Below, in pieces: positions 1 through 8,065 of a stretch of DNA of 64,000 nucleotides (position 1 is its first letter; every line of letters starts with the position of its first letter). The notes under the pieces were generated by a model. It was not told where the DNA came from. It did not search any database and worked only from the letters and a program-made list of their open reading frames with translations. Made by a program: the position numbers and the translations under genes. Source of the DNA: Vibrio furnissii CIP 102972 (GTDB lineage Bacteria; Pseudomonadota; Gammaproteobacteria; Enterobacterales; Vibrionaceae); contig NZ_ACZP01000021.1 in NCBI RefSeq assembly GCF_000176175.1, positions 21,448 to 85,447 of the forward strand, written 5' to 3'.

Positions 1-103
1 CCGAACCGACAATGCCAAGCGCCATCGCACCAACCAGTGCTGCAATCATAAACTCAATCAGCGACGCGCCGCCAAGGCGCCTAGTTGCATTTCGGATAGC
101 CAT
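1..103 (-). CDS. PilW-like minor type IV pilin, N-terminal part only
   Basis: Only the first 34 codons are in the window and the gene runs off the left edge. It starts with a short basic leader, MAIRNATRRLGG, followed by ASLIEFMIAALVGAMALG. This is the prepilin-peptidase site (cleavage after Gly) with the conserved Glu at +5 and the hydrophobic N-terminal helix of a type IV pilin-like protein. The start codon lies 23 bp inside the end of the upstream FimT-like gene, so the two are translationally coupled. PilW is inferred from position after FimT and from the GASLIEFMIA type of helix. It probably acts as a minor pilin priming type IV pilus assembly in the inner membrane. The pilin class is less certain than the prepilin identity. 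Confidence 0.7.
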   Translation of the reverse strand, partial: MAIRNATRRLGGASLIEFMIAALVGAMALGIVGS

Positions 104-590
104 ACACCGCTCCTTGTTCACCGCACACGATAATGCGGCTGGCACCAAATGACGTGCTGAGTTTCAATTGCTGAGTGGCATCGGCGACAGGCGAAAAAAA
201 CAGACTGCCGTTTTTGACCTTGCCGCGCACGCCATCAAATTTCACTTGATCGGAGGTGAAATCCGACGTGACCTTGATATGACGAAACGGCTGCCCACTC
301 ATCACCAGCAGCGCGCTGCCCGCGCTCACCGAATCACTGTCGTTGAGGATGATTTGCCATAATCCGGTGCTAGATGGATTGCTATCCATCACGATGTGTG
401 CCCATAAATCCTGATTCCGAAACACCGCTTCGGATTTGGCTTGCTGTAGGAAGCCTTGCAATTCAGACGCTAAGGTTTGCATCTGATGTTGCTGCGAAAA
501 GCGCTGAAAATTTGGCGCAGCAAAGACCAACATCGCCGACAACACCGCCACCGTGATCAGCAGTTCCAATAAAGTAAACCCGCGAACCAT
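81..590 (-). CDS. fimT: FimT/GspH-like minor pilin
   Basis: This is a pseudopilin of about 170 residues. Its N-terminus has the prepilin cleavage motif G-FTLLELLITVAVLSAML, with Glu at +5 of the mature protein and one hydrophobic helix, followed by a beta-rich globular domain. The start at 590 gives a three-residue leader (MVR-G). An upstream in-frame ATG at 632 would give a long leader, so the start is not certain. FimT/GspH-family proteins sit in type IV pili or type II secretion pseudopili; FimT has been linked to DNA binding during natural uptake in other bacteria. It overlaps the PilW-like gene downstream and is divergent from the PilE-like gene. Confidence 0.75.
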   Translation of the reverse strand: MVRGFTLLELLITVAVLSAMLVFAAPNFQRFSQQHQMQTLASELQGFLQQAKSEAVFRNQDLWAHIVMDSNPSSTGLWQIILNDSDSVSAGSALLVMSGQPFRHIKVTSDFTSDQVKFDGVRGKVKNGSLFFSPVADATQQLKLSTSFGASRIIVCGEQGAVYGYPKCN

Positions 591-692
591 TTCCCAAAAC
601 CTTTTGCAAACAATGAGATGAATGTGAATCAACTTGCACCGATGCTAGCAGTATCCACAATAGAGGCAGGCGGATTCAGGGAAGTAATGGAA

Positions 693-1124
693 ATGATTCG
701 AACAAATCGTTGCAACAGGCGGCAATCCCATTCGTTGGGTATGACACTGATCGAATTAATGATCGCGGTTGTGATCGTCGGGGTGTTGGCCAGCATCGCC
801 TACCCGGCCTATACCCACCATGTCAAAGAAGGTCATCGCAAACAGGCCATGGCCGATATGGCGCGTATTCAGCTTTATCTAGAAGAGCACTACAATGGTG
901 CTTACAGTACCAGCGGAGTGATCTCGGCGGGTACGTGTACCTTGTGTGATGGGGATAGCGATCGCTACGCTTGGTCGGTGACCCTGAGCAGCACAGGTTA
1001 TGTGATCACAGCAACGCCGCAAGCCGCGAAAGGGCAAGATCAGGACCAATGTGGCGACCTTGGTTACAGCAAACTGGAACTCAGTAGCAACGGCACCCGT
1101 TCACCGGACGCATGTTGGCACTGA
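693..1124 (+). CDS. pilE: PilE-like type IV minor pilin
   Basis: The product is about 143 residues with a basic leader and the prepilin motif SLG-MTLIELMIAVVIVGVLASIAYPAYTHH. Cleavage is after Gly, Glu is at +5 and the pilin helix follows. The rest is a short globular domain with paired cysteines (CTLC near the middle, and CGDL and ACWH near the C-terminus). I chose the ATG at 693 because AGGGAAG lies about 8 bases upstream; 687 is the alternative. PilE proteins are minor pilins that help start and adjust type IV pilus fibres. It is divergent from the FimT/PilW-like genes, and together they form the split minor-pilin locus found beside dnaJ in vibrios. Confidence 0.75.
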   Translation: MIRTNRCNRRQSHSLGMTLIELMIAVVIVGVLASIAYPAYTHHVKEGHRKQAMADMARIQLYLEEHYNGAYSTSGVISAGTCTLCDGDSDRYAWSVTLSSTGYVITATPQAAKGQDQDQCGDLGYSKLELSSNGTRSPDACWH

Positions 1125-1135
1125 TCCCCAGGCAC

Positions 1136-1163
1136 AAAAAAGCCTGCGAACGCAGGCTTTTCT
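1136..1163. terminator. Bidirectional Rho-independent terminator
   Basis: A GCCTGCG/CGCAGGC hairpin has an A run on its left and a T run on its right. It lies between the convergent PilE-like gene and dnaJ and can serve both strands. Confidence 0.85.
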
Positions 1164-1186
1164 CATTCAATGTGAATGGCGCATCA

Positions 1187-2335
1187 TTAGCTGGTTAAGT
1201 CGTCAAAAAACTTCTTCACGCCATTGAAGAAACCTTCAGATTTCGGCTTGTGCTTGTTTGCCGCTTCACCGCCGCACGATTCTTCCAATTCACGCAGCAA
1301 CTCTTTCTGACGCGCGCTCAGTTTCACCGGCGTTTCTACCACCAGTTTGACGATCAGATCGCCGATGGCGCCACCGCGAACACTTTTCACGCCTTTACCA
1401 CGCATACGGAACATGCGGCCCGTTTGCGTTTCTTCCGGCACTTTCAGATTCACACGGCCATCAAGTGTTGGGACTTCCACTTCACCACCCAATGCCGCCA
1501 TCGCAAAGCTCACTGGCACTTCACAGTACAAGTTGTTGCCGTCGCGTTCAAAAATGTGGTGCTCTTTAACGTGCACTTGTACGTACAAGTCGCCCGCTGG
1601 TGCGCCCATTTCTCCGGCTTCGCCTTCACCCGCAAGGCGAATACGGTCACCCGTATCCACACCGGCAGGAATTTTCACGTTGAGCGTTTTGCTCTTCTGT
1701 TTACGGCCTTGACCATGACACTCGTTACAAGGGTCTTTAATGATCTTGCCTTTACCGTGACAGGTTGGACAGGTTTGCTGAACCGCGAAGAAGCCTTGAC
1801 GCATCTGCACTTGACCGTGGCCATGACAGGTGCCACAAGTTTGCGCCGACGTACCTTTCTTCGCACCGCTACCATCACATGCTTCACAGTGCACCAGTGT
1901 TGGGACTTCAATCTCTTTCGAGCAACCGCGTACCGCTTCTTCCAGCGTCAGTTCCATGTTGTAGCGCAGATCGGCACCACGTTGTGGGCGCGGCGCACCG
2001 CCACCACGACGACCGCCACCGAAAATGTCGCCAAACACATCACCAAAGATGTCGCCGAAATCCGCACCGCCGCCGCCAAAGCCGCCACCACCGAAACCAC
2101 CGCCGCCTTGTTCAAAGGCTGCGTGGCCGTATTGGTCATAAGCGGCTTTTTTCTGCGGATCCGTCAGAATTTCATACGCTTCTTTTACTTCTTTAAACTT
2201 ATCCGCAGCGCTGGCATCACCCTGATTGCGGTCTGGGTGGAATTTCATCGCCAGGCGTTTGTACGCCTTCTTAATATCACGCTCAGAGGCATCACGGCTA
2301 ACGCCTAATACTTCGTAAAAATCACGTTTTGACAT
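1187..2335 (-). CDS. dnaJ: Chaperone protein DnaJ (Hsp40)
   Basis: The co-chaperone stimulates DnaK ATPase and delivers unfolded clients in the cytoplasm. The 382 residues show the full type I layout: a J domain (1-70) with the HPD signature in KFHPDRN, a Gly/Phe-rich linker (about 75-115) with GGGFGGGG repeats, four CxxCxGxG zinc motifs (CEACDGSG, CGTCHGHG, CPTCHGKG, CNECHGQG) and a C-terminal substrate-binding region. The length matches the family (E. coli is about 376). It lies 237 bp downstream of dnaK on the same strand, as expected for a dnaK-dnaJ heat-shock operon, and ends at a terminator shared with the pilin gene. Confidence 0.99.
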   Translation of the reverse strand: MSKRDFYEVLGVSRDASERDIKKAYKRLAMKFHPDRNQGDASAADKFKEVKEAYEILTDPQKKAAYDQYGHAAFEQGGGGFGGGGFGGGGADFGDIFGDVFGDIFGGGRRGGGAPRPQRGADLRYNMELTLEEAVRGCSKEIEVPTLVHCEACDGSGAKKGTSAQTCGTCHGHGQVQMRQGFFAVQQTCPTCHGKGKIIKDPCNECHGQGRKQKSKTLNVKIPAGVDTGDRIRLAGEGEAGEMGAPAGDLYVQVHVKEHHIFERDGNNLYCEVPVSFAMAALGGEVEVPTLDGRVNLKVPEETQTGRMFRMRGKGVKSVRGGAIGDLIVKLVVETPVKLSARQKELLRELEESCGGEAANKHKPKSEGFFNGVKKFFDDLTS

Positions 2336-2526
2336 GTTCTAGATCACCAATCTGTTACTGCAAACGGTTCTCGCTGTACTTAGCGCCGCTTGGTGTTTTG
2401 TATCGATATAGATAAAAAGTGCATCTTTCTTAGCTATAGCGATAAAGCTGACAAACAGACGGGCGTAAGAGTTTCCCCCAACGCCCGCATCAAACTTCGA
2501 GTATCCTTTTCAACAAAGGACGAAGG

Positions 2527-2562
2527 TGAAGGGCTTGAATTCTCTCAAATTCAAGCCTTCGA
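2527..2562 (-). other. Intercistronic hairpin between dnaK and dnaJ
   Basis: The inverted repeat GGGCTTGAATT / AATTCAAGCC lies just after the dnaK stop codon and has no T run. It is more likely an RNA-stability or partial-attenuation element that sets the dnaK:dnaJ ratio than a full terminator. Confidence 0.5.
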
Positions 2563-2572
2563 TGACAATCAA

Positions 2573-4483
2573 TTATTTCTTGTCGTCTTTCACTTCTTCA
2601 AACTCTGCGTCGACCACGTCATCTTCTGGAGAAGCAGACTGTTGGCCAGCGTCAGCACCTTGTGCTTGAGCTTTCTGCTGAGCGATTTCCATCAACTTTT
2701 GAGAGGCCGTCATCAATGCTTGAACTTTCGCATCGATTTCTGCTTTATCTTCGCCGCGTTTCGCTGTTTCCAGCTCACTGATTGCCGCTTCGATTTTCTC
2801 TTTTTCGTCTGCTGGCAGTGCGTCACCCGCTTCTTCAACCTGCTTACGAGTTGCGTGGATCATCTGGTCAGCTTGGTTACGTGCAGTCGCTAACTCTTCG
2901 AACTTTTTGTCCGCTTCTTTGTTCGCTTCTGCTTCTTGAACCATTTTTTCGATTTCTTCGTCGCTCAGGCCACCCGATGCTTGGATCGTGATGTTCTGCT
3001 CTTTACCAGTTTGTTTGTCTTTCGCTGATACGTGCAGGATACCATCCGCATCCAGGTCGAAAGTTACTTCGATCTGAGGCATACCACGTGGTGCAGGCTG
3101 AATGCCTTCTAGGTTGAACTGACCCAGCGACTTGTTGTAGTTCGCTTGTTTACGTTCACCTTGCAGAACGTGAATCGTTACTGCGTTTTGGTTGTCTTCT
3201 GCAGTTGAGAACACTTGATTCGCTTTGGTTGGAATCGTGGTGTTTTTCTCAATCAGTTTGGTCATCACACCGCCCATGGTCTCGATACCCAGAGACAGCG
3301 GTGTTACGTCCAGCAGCAGTACGTCTTTCACGTCGCCTGACAGTACGCCACCTTGAACTGCAGCACCCACAGCGACCGCTTCATCAGGGTTCACGTCACG
3401 ACGCGCTTCTTTACCAAAGAACTCAGCCACTTTTTTCTGAACCATTGGCATACGAGTCTGACCACCCACCAAGATAACGTCAGTGATGTCGTTTACTGAT
3501 AGGTCAGCGTCAGCCAGGGCGACTTTCAATGGTTCCAGAGAACGTTGAACCAAGTCTTCAACCAACGATTCCAGTTTCGCACGAGTCACTTTGATGTTCA
3601 TGTGCTTAGGACCAGTTGCATCCGCAGTGATGTAAGGCAAGTTCACATCAGTTTGCTGTGCTGAAGACAGTTCGATTTTCGCTTTCTCTGCCGCTTCTTT
3701 CAGACGCTGCATCGCCAGTGGATCGTTCTTCAGGTTGATGCCTTGTTCTTTGTTGAACTCGTCAACCAAGTAGTTGATCATGCGGTTATCGAAGTCTTCA
3801 CCACCCAAGTGAGTGTCACCGTTGGTTGCCAATACTTCGAAGGTTTTCTCGCCTTCAACTTCATCGATTTCGATGATTGAAATATCAAATGTACCACCAC
3901 CCAGGTCGTATACTGCGATCACGCGGTCGCCGCCCTGTTTGTCCAAACCGTAAGCCAGTGCAGCTGCAGTTGGTTCGTTGATGATACGTTTTACTTCAAG
4001 ACCTGCGATACGTCCGGCATCTTTCGTTGCCTGACGTTGTGCATCGTTGAAGTAAGCTGGCACTGTAATAACCGCGCCAGTGACTTTCTCGCCCAGGTAA
4101 TCTTCTGCAGTTTTCTTCATTTTTTTCAGAACTTCTGCTGAAACCTGAGGCGCTGCCATTTTTTGGCCTTTCGCTTCTACCCACGCATCGCCGTTGTCTG
4201 CACGCACGATTTTGTAAGGCATAATTGAAATGTCACGCTGTACTTCTTCGTCTTCATAACGACGACCGATAAGACGCTTAATTGCAAATAGCGTGTTTTC
4301 CGGGTTGGTTACAGCTTGACGTTTTGCTGGCTGACCAACTAGCGTTTCACCATCTGTGTACGCAATTACAGAAGGGGTTGTACGCTCACCCTCTGCGTTC
4401 TCGATTACGCGAGGTTTGTCGCCGTCTAGCACAGCAACACATGAGTTAGTAGTACCTAAGTCAATACCAATGATTCTACCCAT
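2573..4483 (-). CDS. dnaK: Chaperone protein DnaK (Hsp70)
   Basis: This ATP-driven cytoplasmic chaperone refolds proteins with DnaJ and GrpE. The protein has 636 residues (E. coli 638). It opens with GRIIGIDLGTTNSCVAV, the actin-fold phosphate-1 motif. It then shows the phosphate-2 motif VYDLGGGTFDIS, the adenosine-binding segment VILVGGQTRMP, the interdomain linker DVLLLDVTPLSLGIETMGG and a helical lid ending in the acidic tail EFEEVKDDKK. The gene leads the dnaK-dnaJ operon. Two sigma-32-type promoters can be read upstream. Confidence 0.99.
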   Translation of the reverse strand: MGRIIGIDLGTTNSCVAVLDGDKPRVIENAEGERTTPSVIAYTDGETLVGQPAKRQAVTNPENTLFAIKRLIGRRYEDEEVQRDISIMPYKIVRADNGDAWVEAKGQKMAAPQVSAEVLKKMKKTAEDYLGEKVTGAVITVPAYFNDAQRQATKDAGRIAGLEVKRIINEPTAAALAYGLDKQGGDRVIAVYDLGGGTFDISIIEIDEVEGEKTFEVLATNGDTHLGGEDFDNRMINYLVDEFNKEQGINLKNDPLAMQRLKEAAEKAKIELSSAQQTDVNLPYITADATGPKHMNIKVTRAKLESLVEDLVQRSLEPLKVALADADLSVNDITDVILVGGQTRMPMVQKKVAEFFGKEARRDVNPDEAVAVGAAVQGGVLSGDVKDVLLLDVTPLSLGIETMGGVMTKLIEKNTTIPTKANQVFSTAEDNQNAVTIHVLQGERKQANYNKSLGQFNLEGIQPAPRGMPQIEVTFDLDADGILHVSAKDKQTGKEQNITIQASGGLSDEEIEKMVQEAEANKEADKKFEELATARNQADQMIHATRKQVEEAGDALPADEKEKIEAAISELETAKRGEDKAEIDAKVQALMTASQKLMEIAQQKAQAQGADAGQQSASPEDDVVDAEFEEVKDDKK

Positions 4484-4529
4484 CAGGCTATCTCCGAATA
4501 AATTCTATGTTCGTTTTGCTATACCCCTA

Positions 4530-4557
4530 ATGTGGGGATGGAGAATCGGGTTTCAAT
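4530..4557 (-). promoter_or_regulatory. Sigma-32 heat-shock promoter of dnaK (proximal)
   Basis: Read on the minus strand, TTGAAA is followed after 13 bases by CCCCACAT. This is close to the sigma-32 consensus (CTTGAAA, 13-14 bases, CCCCATNT). It lies about 50 bp upstream of the dnaK start. Confidence 0.7.
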
Positions 4558-4603
4558 CCCCGCTCACAAACAAAACTGTGTATGTTTGCTTCTCGTATGC
4601 CCC

Positions 4604-4633
4604 ATAGATAAGGGCGACAAATACCTTTTCAAG
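4604..4633 (-). promoter_or_regulatory. Possible second sigma-32 promoter of dnaK (distal)
   Basis: On the minus strand a CTTGAAAA box lies about 13-14 bases before CCCTTATCTA. The -35 box is very good and the -10 is weaker. A tandem heat-shock promoter is plausible because dnaK genes often have more than one. Confidence 0.45.
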
Positions 4634-4669
4634 GGTAAAAACAAAAAAAGTTTGAATTTTTAGTAAGAA

Positions 4670-4695
4670 AAAAGCGAAGCCTTGGCTTCGCTTGG
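4670..4695 (-). terminator. Rho-independent terminator of the symporter gene
   Basis: The AAGCGAAGCC/GGCTTCGCTT hairpin is followed by a T run when read on the minus strand. It sits about 25 bp after the symporter stop codon. Confidence 0.8.
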
Positions 4696-4718
4696 ATAAA
4701 TAGAGGTCAATTTCTGCC

Positions 4719-5993
4719 TTAACGCGATTCTGTCACCAGCTCAGCTTGCGCGTCATCTGCGGTTGCCAGTTCCCCTTCACTCTTCGCCACGATGGTGTTC
4801 ACAGCGGTATCTCCCACCACATTTGACGAAGTACAGAACATGTCATTGATACGGTCGACCGCTGCAATGATCGCCAATCCTTCAGGTGGCAGACCCAGTT
4901 GGTGCAGCAGTACGCCCACCATCACCACGCCACCACCCGGAACACCGCCGGCACCAATTGACAGCAACAGAATGGTTAAACCGAGGGTAAAGATGTCTGC
5001 CGAGTTGATCGGCTGACCAAAGGCGTTCGCAACAAAAATCGTTGCCAGCGCAATATAGATAGACACACCAGACATGTTCATGGTCGCGCCCAGCGGCACA
5101 CCAAAACCCGCGACAGACTTAGACACTTGCAGCTTTTCAGTCAGCGTGCGCATGGTCACCGGAATGGTTGCATTCGAGCTGGCCGTCGACAGAGAGAACA
5201 GCACCTGTTCACGAGTCGCGCGCAAGAATTGTTTGGGTGAAACGCTCGTCGTCATCCCCACAACCATCGGGTAGAAAACGAAGATCCAGAACACCAACAT
5301 CGCCACCACCAAGGCCACGTATCCCGCCACCGACATCAGCGTGTGTGCATTTAAAGTTGCACCCAGTTGCGTCATCAGCGCGAACACACCGTAAGGCGCG
5401 AGGCTCATCACCAAGCCCACCAGCTTCATCATGATTTCGTTGGCTAATTTAAAGGTACGAATCGCAGGGCCACCACGTGAATCCAGCGCCTGAATCGCTA
5501 ACCCCGTCAAAATGGCCATGAAGATGATTTGCAGCATGTCGCCATTAGCAAACGCTTGTACTGGGTTGCTTGGCACAATGTTGACCACCAGCGAGAAAAT
5601 ATCCGGCGTTTCGGTCGTTGTGAGTTTCACCGCTTGAGACACAGTCCCTGCCAAGTTCGCATCCGCACCCGGTTGGAAGATCATGCCGACGGTCAGTGCC
5701 GCTGCAATCGCAATGACGGTGTTGATGATATAAAGCGCAAAAGTTTTAGTGCCTAAACGGCCAAAAGCGGAGATGTCTTTTAGATCAACGATGCCACACA
5801 CGATGGACACATACACCAGTGGCACCACCAGTAACTTGATGAGCGAGACGAACATGCCGCCTGCACCTTCTGCGGCACCTAATAGATACACGTCGAACAG
5901 GGAAACACCCTGAAACAGGTATTGAATGGCGGTCCCGAGAACCAGACCAGCAAACAAGCCTAAAAAGATTTTCGATGAGAGCGATTTATCCAT
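4719..5993 (-). CDS. Dicarboxylate/amino acid:cation symporter (DAACS/GltP family)
   Basis: This inner-membrane secondary transporter of 424 residues takes up acidic amino acids or C4-dicarboxylates with Na+ or H+. Family marks are visible: several hydrophobic segments from the N-terminus (IFLGLFAGLVLGTAIQYLF), the serine-rich re-entrant loop SLSTASSNATIPVTM, and GATMNMSG at the position of the NMDGT-type substrate/cation motif. The C-terminal helix contains AAVDRINDMFCTSSNVVGD, typical of the family. The Met-Ser in place of Asp-Gly suggests a substrate other than plain glutamate, so I do not name it gltP. It sits alone between dnaK and grpE with its own terminator. Confidence 0.9.
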   Translation of the reverse strand: MDKSLSSKIFLGLFAGLVLGTAIQYLFQGVSLFDVYLLGAAEGAGGMFVSLIKLLVVPLVYVSIVCGIVDLKDISAFGRLGTKTFALYIINTVIAIAAALTVGMIFQPGADANLAGTVSQAVKLTTTETPDIFSLVVNIVPSNPVQAFANGDMLQIIFMAILTGLAIQALDSRGGPAIRTFKLANEIMMKLVGLVMSLAPYGVFALMTQLGATLNAHTLMSVAGYVALVVAMLVFWIFVFYPMVVGMTTSVSPKQFLRATREQVLFSLSTASSNATIPVTMRTLTEKLQVSKSVAGFGVPLGATMNMSGVSIYIALATIFVANAFGQPINSADIFTLGLTILLLSIGAGGVPGGGVVMVGVLLHQLGLPPEGLAIIAAVDRINDMFCTSSNVVGDTAVNTIVAKSEGELATADDAQAELVTESR

Positions 5994-6268
5994 CGTTCTA
6001 CTCCAGTTTGTTGTGTTGAGTATTTATCGTTATAAAGTCGTTTATGTCACAAAAGGTGCTAAACGTCCGCGCATCATACACACAGTGATAACAATCAGAA
6101 GTATTTATTTACAAAAATGTTACATGGCGCAAATTAGAACATTTACTGAAAAACAACGATCTCAACAGGATTTATCTCTAACCAGCTGTTTCATAAGCTA
6201 TTCAGGAATACCTAACAACACTAATTAAGCCATCCCTGATACACCAAGCATTCCAACGTGTTTTTCAA
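5994..6268. other. Intergenic region between symporter and grpE terminator
   Basis: The stretch is AT-rich and I see no convincing coding sequence. It should hold the symporter promoter on the minus strand. The one open frame here has no ribosome-binding site and no family features. Confidence 0.6.
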
Positions 6269-6299
6269 ATAAAAAAAGAGAGGCATAAGCCTCTCTTTT
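6269..6299 (-). terminator. Rho-independent terminator of grpE
   Basis: The AAGAGAGGC/GCCTCTCTT hairpin is followed by a long T run on the minus strand, just past the grpE stop codon. Confidence 0.85.
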
Positions 6300-6316
6300 C
6301 ATACACAGTCAGTAGA

Positions 6317-6919
6317 TTATTTCGCTACCATCACCATCGCAGGGCGTACGACGCGACCATTCAGCTCATAGCCTTTTTGCATCACAAACATCACGGTGTT
6401 TGATGCGTGATCGGGACTTTCCTGAATCGACATCGCTTGATGGAATTCTGGGTTGAATGCTTCACCTTCTGGGTTGATCTCTTTGAGGCCAAATTTCGCG
6501 ACCGCATCCACGAACGTTTTATGTGTCAGCTCCACACCTTCCAGAATCGGTTTCACCACCTCGTTCTCACCATCCGCAGCTTGAATCGCACGTTCCATGT
6601 TGTCCAGCACGGGCAGCAGCTCTTCAATAAAACGGCTCAGCGCATATTTACGCGCTTTGTCGACCTCTTGTTCGCTACGGCGGCGCATGTTTTCAACATC
6701 AGCACGAGCACGCAGTACCGCATCCTGTTGCTCCTTCACGCGCTCTTCACTCGTTAGCAGTGCAGCTTCTAACTGAGCAATTTTCGCTTCCTTTTCATCA
6801 AGCTCGTCTGCGCCTTGATTCCAATCGATATCAGCATCAGTGCCAACGGCTTCCGCTTCTACTTCAACCGCACCTTGTTGCAGCTCTTCGTCTTTGATCT
6901 TATTTTCTTCGTTGCTCAT
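6317..6919 (-). CDS. grpE: Nucleotide exchange factor GrpE
   Basis: GrpE releases ADP from DnaK and acts as a cytoplasmic thermosensor. The 200-residue protein has an acidic disordered N-terminus (MSNEENKIKDEELQQ), a long coiled coil (about residues 40-110, including RADVENMRRRSEQEVDKARKYA) and the C-terminal beta domain ending NGRVVRPAMVMVAK, the classic GrpE signature. I chose the start at 6919 because GGAGA lies 6-7 bases upstream. A longer reading to 6985 would add residues lacking any GrpE similarity. A strong sigma-32 promoter lies about 100 bp upstream. Confidence 0.97.
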   Translation of the reverse strand: MSNEENKIKDEELQQGAVEVEAEAVGTDADIDWNQGADELDEKEAKIAQLEAALLTSEERVKEQQDAVLRARADVENMRRRSEQEVDKARKYALSRFIEELLPVLDNMERAIQAADGENEVVKPILEGVELTHKTFVDAVAKFGLKEINPEGEAFNPEFHQAMSIQESPDHASNTVMFVMQKGYELNGRVVRPAMVMVAK

Positions 6920-7014
6920 GATATCTCCAAAACTCTTGACACTTAATGTGCTTAGGAGTTGAAATCTCTTAGTTTCCTGACACAAAAATTCGCATAAAAG
7001 CGTAACTTGCCTTT

Positions 7015-7043
7015 ATTATGGGGATGAAGAATTCTGATTCAAG
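7015..7043 (-). promoter_or_regulatory. Sigma-32 heat-shock promoter of grpE
   Basis: On the minus strand CTTGAAT is followed after 13 bases by CCCCATAAT, an almost perfect sigma-32 promoter. It lies in the grpE-nadK divergent gap. Confidence 0.8.
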
Positions 7044-7064
7044 CCTAATTCGGTTGGAAAACTT

Positions 7065-7949
7065 ATGAAAAACCCGTTTGACGTGATCGCCATCATCGGA
7101 AAACCGAGAGATCAACAAGCGATTCAGACACATAAAGATCTTTATGATTGGTTAACGTCTCTTGGTAAGACCGTGTTCATTGATGAGCGACTGCGCGAAA
7201 TTTTGACCGAGATCCCATCAGACCATTTCGGCAGCCTGATTGAACTGGGAAAAAAAGCCGATCTCGCCATCGTGGTTGGCGGCGACGGCAACATGCTTGG
7301 CGCTGCTCGCGTGCTATCGCGCTTTGACATTTCGGTGATCGGCGTGAACCGAGGCAATCTTGGCTTTCTCACCGATCTCAATCCGGAAGATTTCCAAACG
7401 CGGCTGGCCGATGTCCTAAACGGCAACTACATGGAAGAAGAACGCTTTCTGCTCGAAGCCGAAATTCATCGCCATGGCCAAGTCAAAAGCCACAATGCAG
7501 CGCTCAATGAAGCAGTGCTGCACCCGGGCAAGATTGCGCGCATGATTGAATTTGAAGTTTACATCGACAACAACTTCGCGTTCTCTCAGCGTTCCGATGG
7601 CATCATCGTCTCAACCCCGACCGGGTCGACGGCGTATTCGCTCTCCGGCGGCGGCCCCATTTTATCGCCAAGTCTCAATGCCATTACCTTAGTCCCCATG
7701 TTCCCTCACACCTTGTCTTGCCGCCCATTGGTGGTCGATGGCAAACGACGCATCAAGCTCATCGTGTCTCCAGACAACCGGGGAACGCAGGAAATCAGCT
7801 GTGATGGTCAGGTGTCGTTGTCGGTCTCTCCGGGGGATGAAATTCATATTTATCAAAGCCCGAACGTACTGCGACTGATCCATCCTGAGGACTACAGCTA
7901 CTACCATGTCCTGCGGAATAAACTGGGGTGGTCCAGCAAGCTATTTTGA
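7065..7949 (+). CDS. nadK: NAD kinase
   Basis: The enzyme phosphorylates NAD to NADP using ATP in the cytoplasm. The 294 residues carry the family signatures: the GGDG motif in VVGGDGNMLGAAR (near residue 70), the NE motif in HNAALNEAVLH (near 145) and the glycine-rich DGIIVSTPTGSTAYSLSGGG (near 180). Length equals the E. coli enzyme (292). It is divergent from grpE and followed by recN, the order conserved in gamma-proteobacteria. Confidence 0.98.
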   Translation: MKNPFDVIAIIGKPRDQQAIQTHKDLYDWLTSLGKTVFIDERLREILTEIPSDHFGSLIELGKKADLAIVVGGDGNMLGAARVLSRFDISVIGVNRGNLGFLTDLNPEDFQTRLADVLNGNYMEEERFLLEAEIHRHGQVKSHNAALNEAVLHPGKIARMIEFEVYIDNNFAFSQRSDGIIVSTPTGSTAYSLSGGGPILSPSLNAITLVPMFPHTLSCRPLVVDGKRRIKLIVSPDNRGTQEISCDGQVSLSVSPGDEIHIYQSPNVLRLIHPEDYSYYHVLRNKLGWSSKLF

Positions 7950-8001
7950 GTTTGCTCACACTTTATTTCGCCACCTAAAAATTTTCACCTGGGTAACTTT
8001 A

Positions 8002-8039
8002 CTGTATAAAGAAACAGTATATACTGTTTTCTTATACAG
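8002..8039 (+). promoter_or_regulatory. Two LexA (SOS) boxes upstream of recN
   Basis: Two 16-bp CTG-N10-CAG sites occur at 8002-8017 (CTGTATAAAGAAACAG) and 8024-8039 (CTGTTTTCTTATACAG), 27-64 bp before the recN start. They overlap the promoter. E. coli recN is likewise controlled by more than one LexA box. Confidence 0.85.
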
Positions 8040-8065
8040 TATTGTTCAATTATACAGGTGCAAAA

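Noticed and set aside
1250..2308. Long open frame (352 codons) opposite dnaJ
   Set aside because: Antisense shadow of the well-conserved dnaJ; His/Thr/Phe-rich, no ribosome-binding site and no family features.
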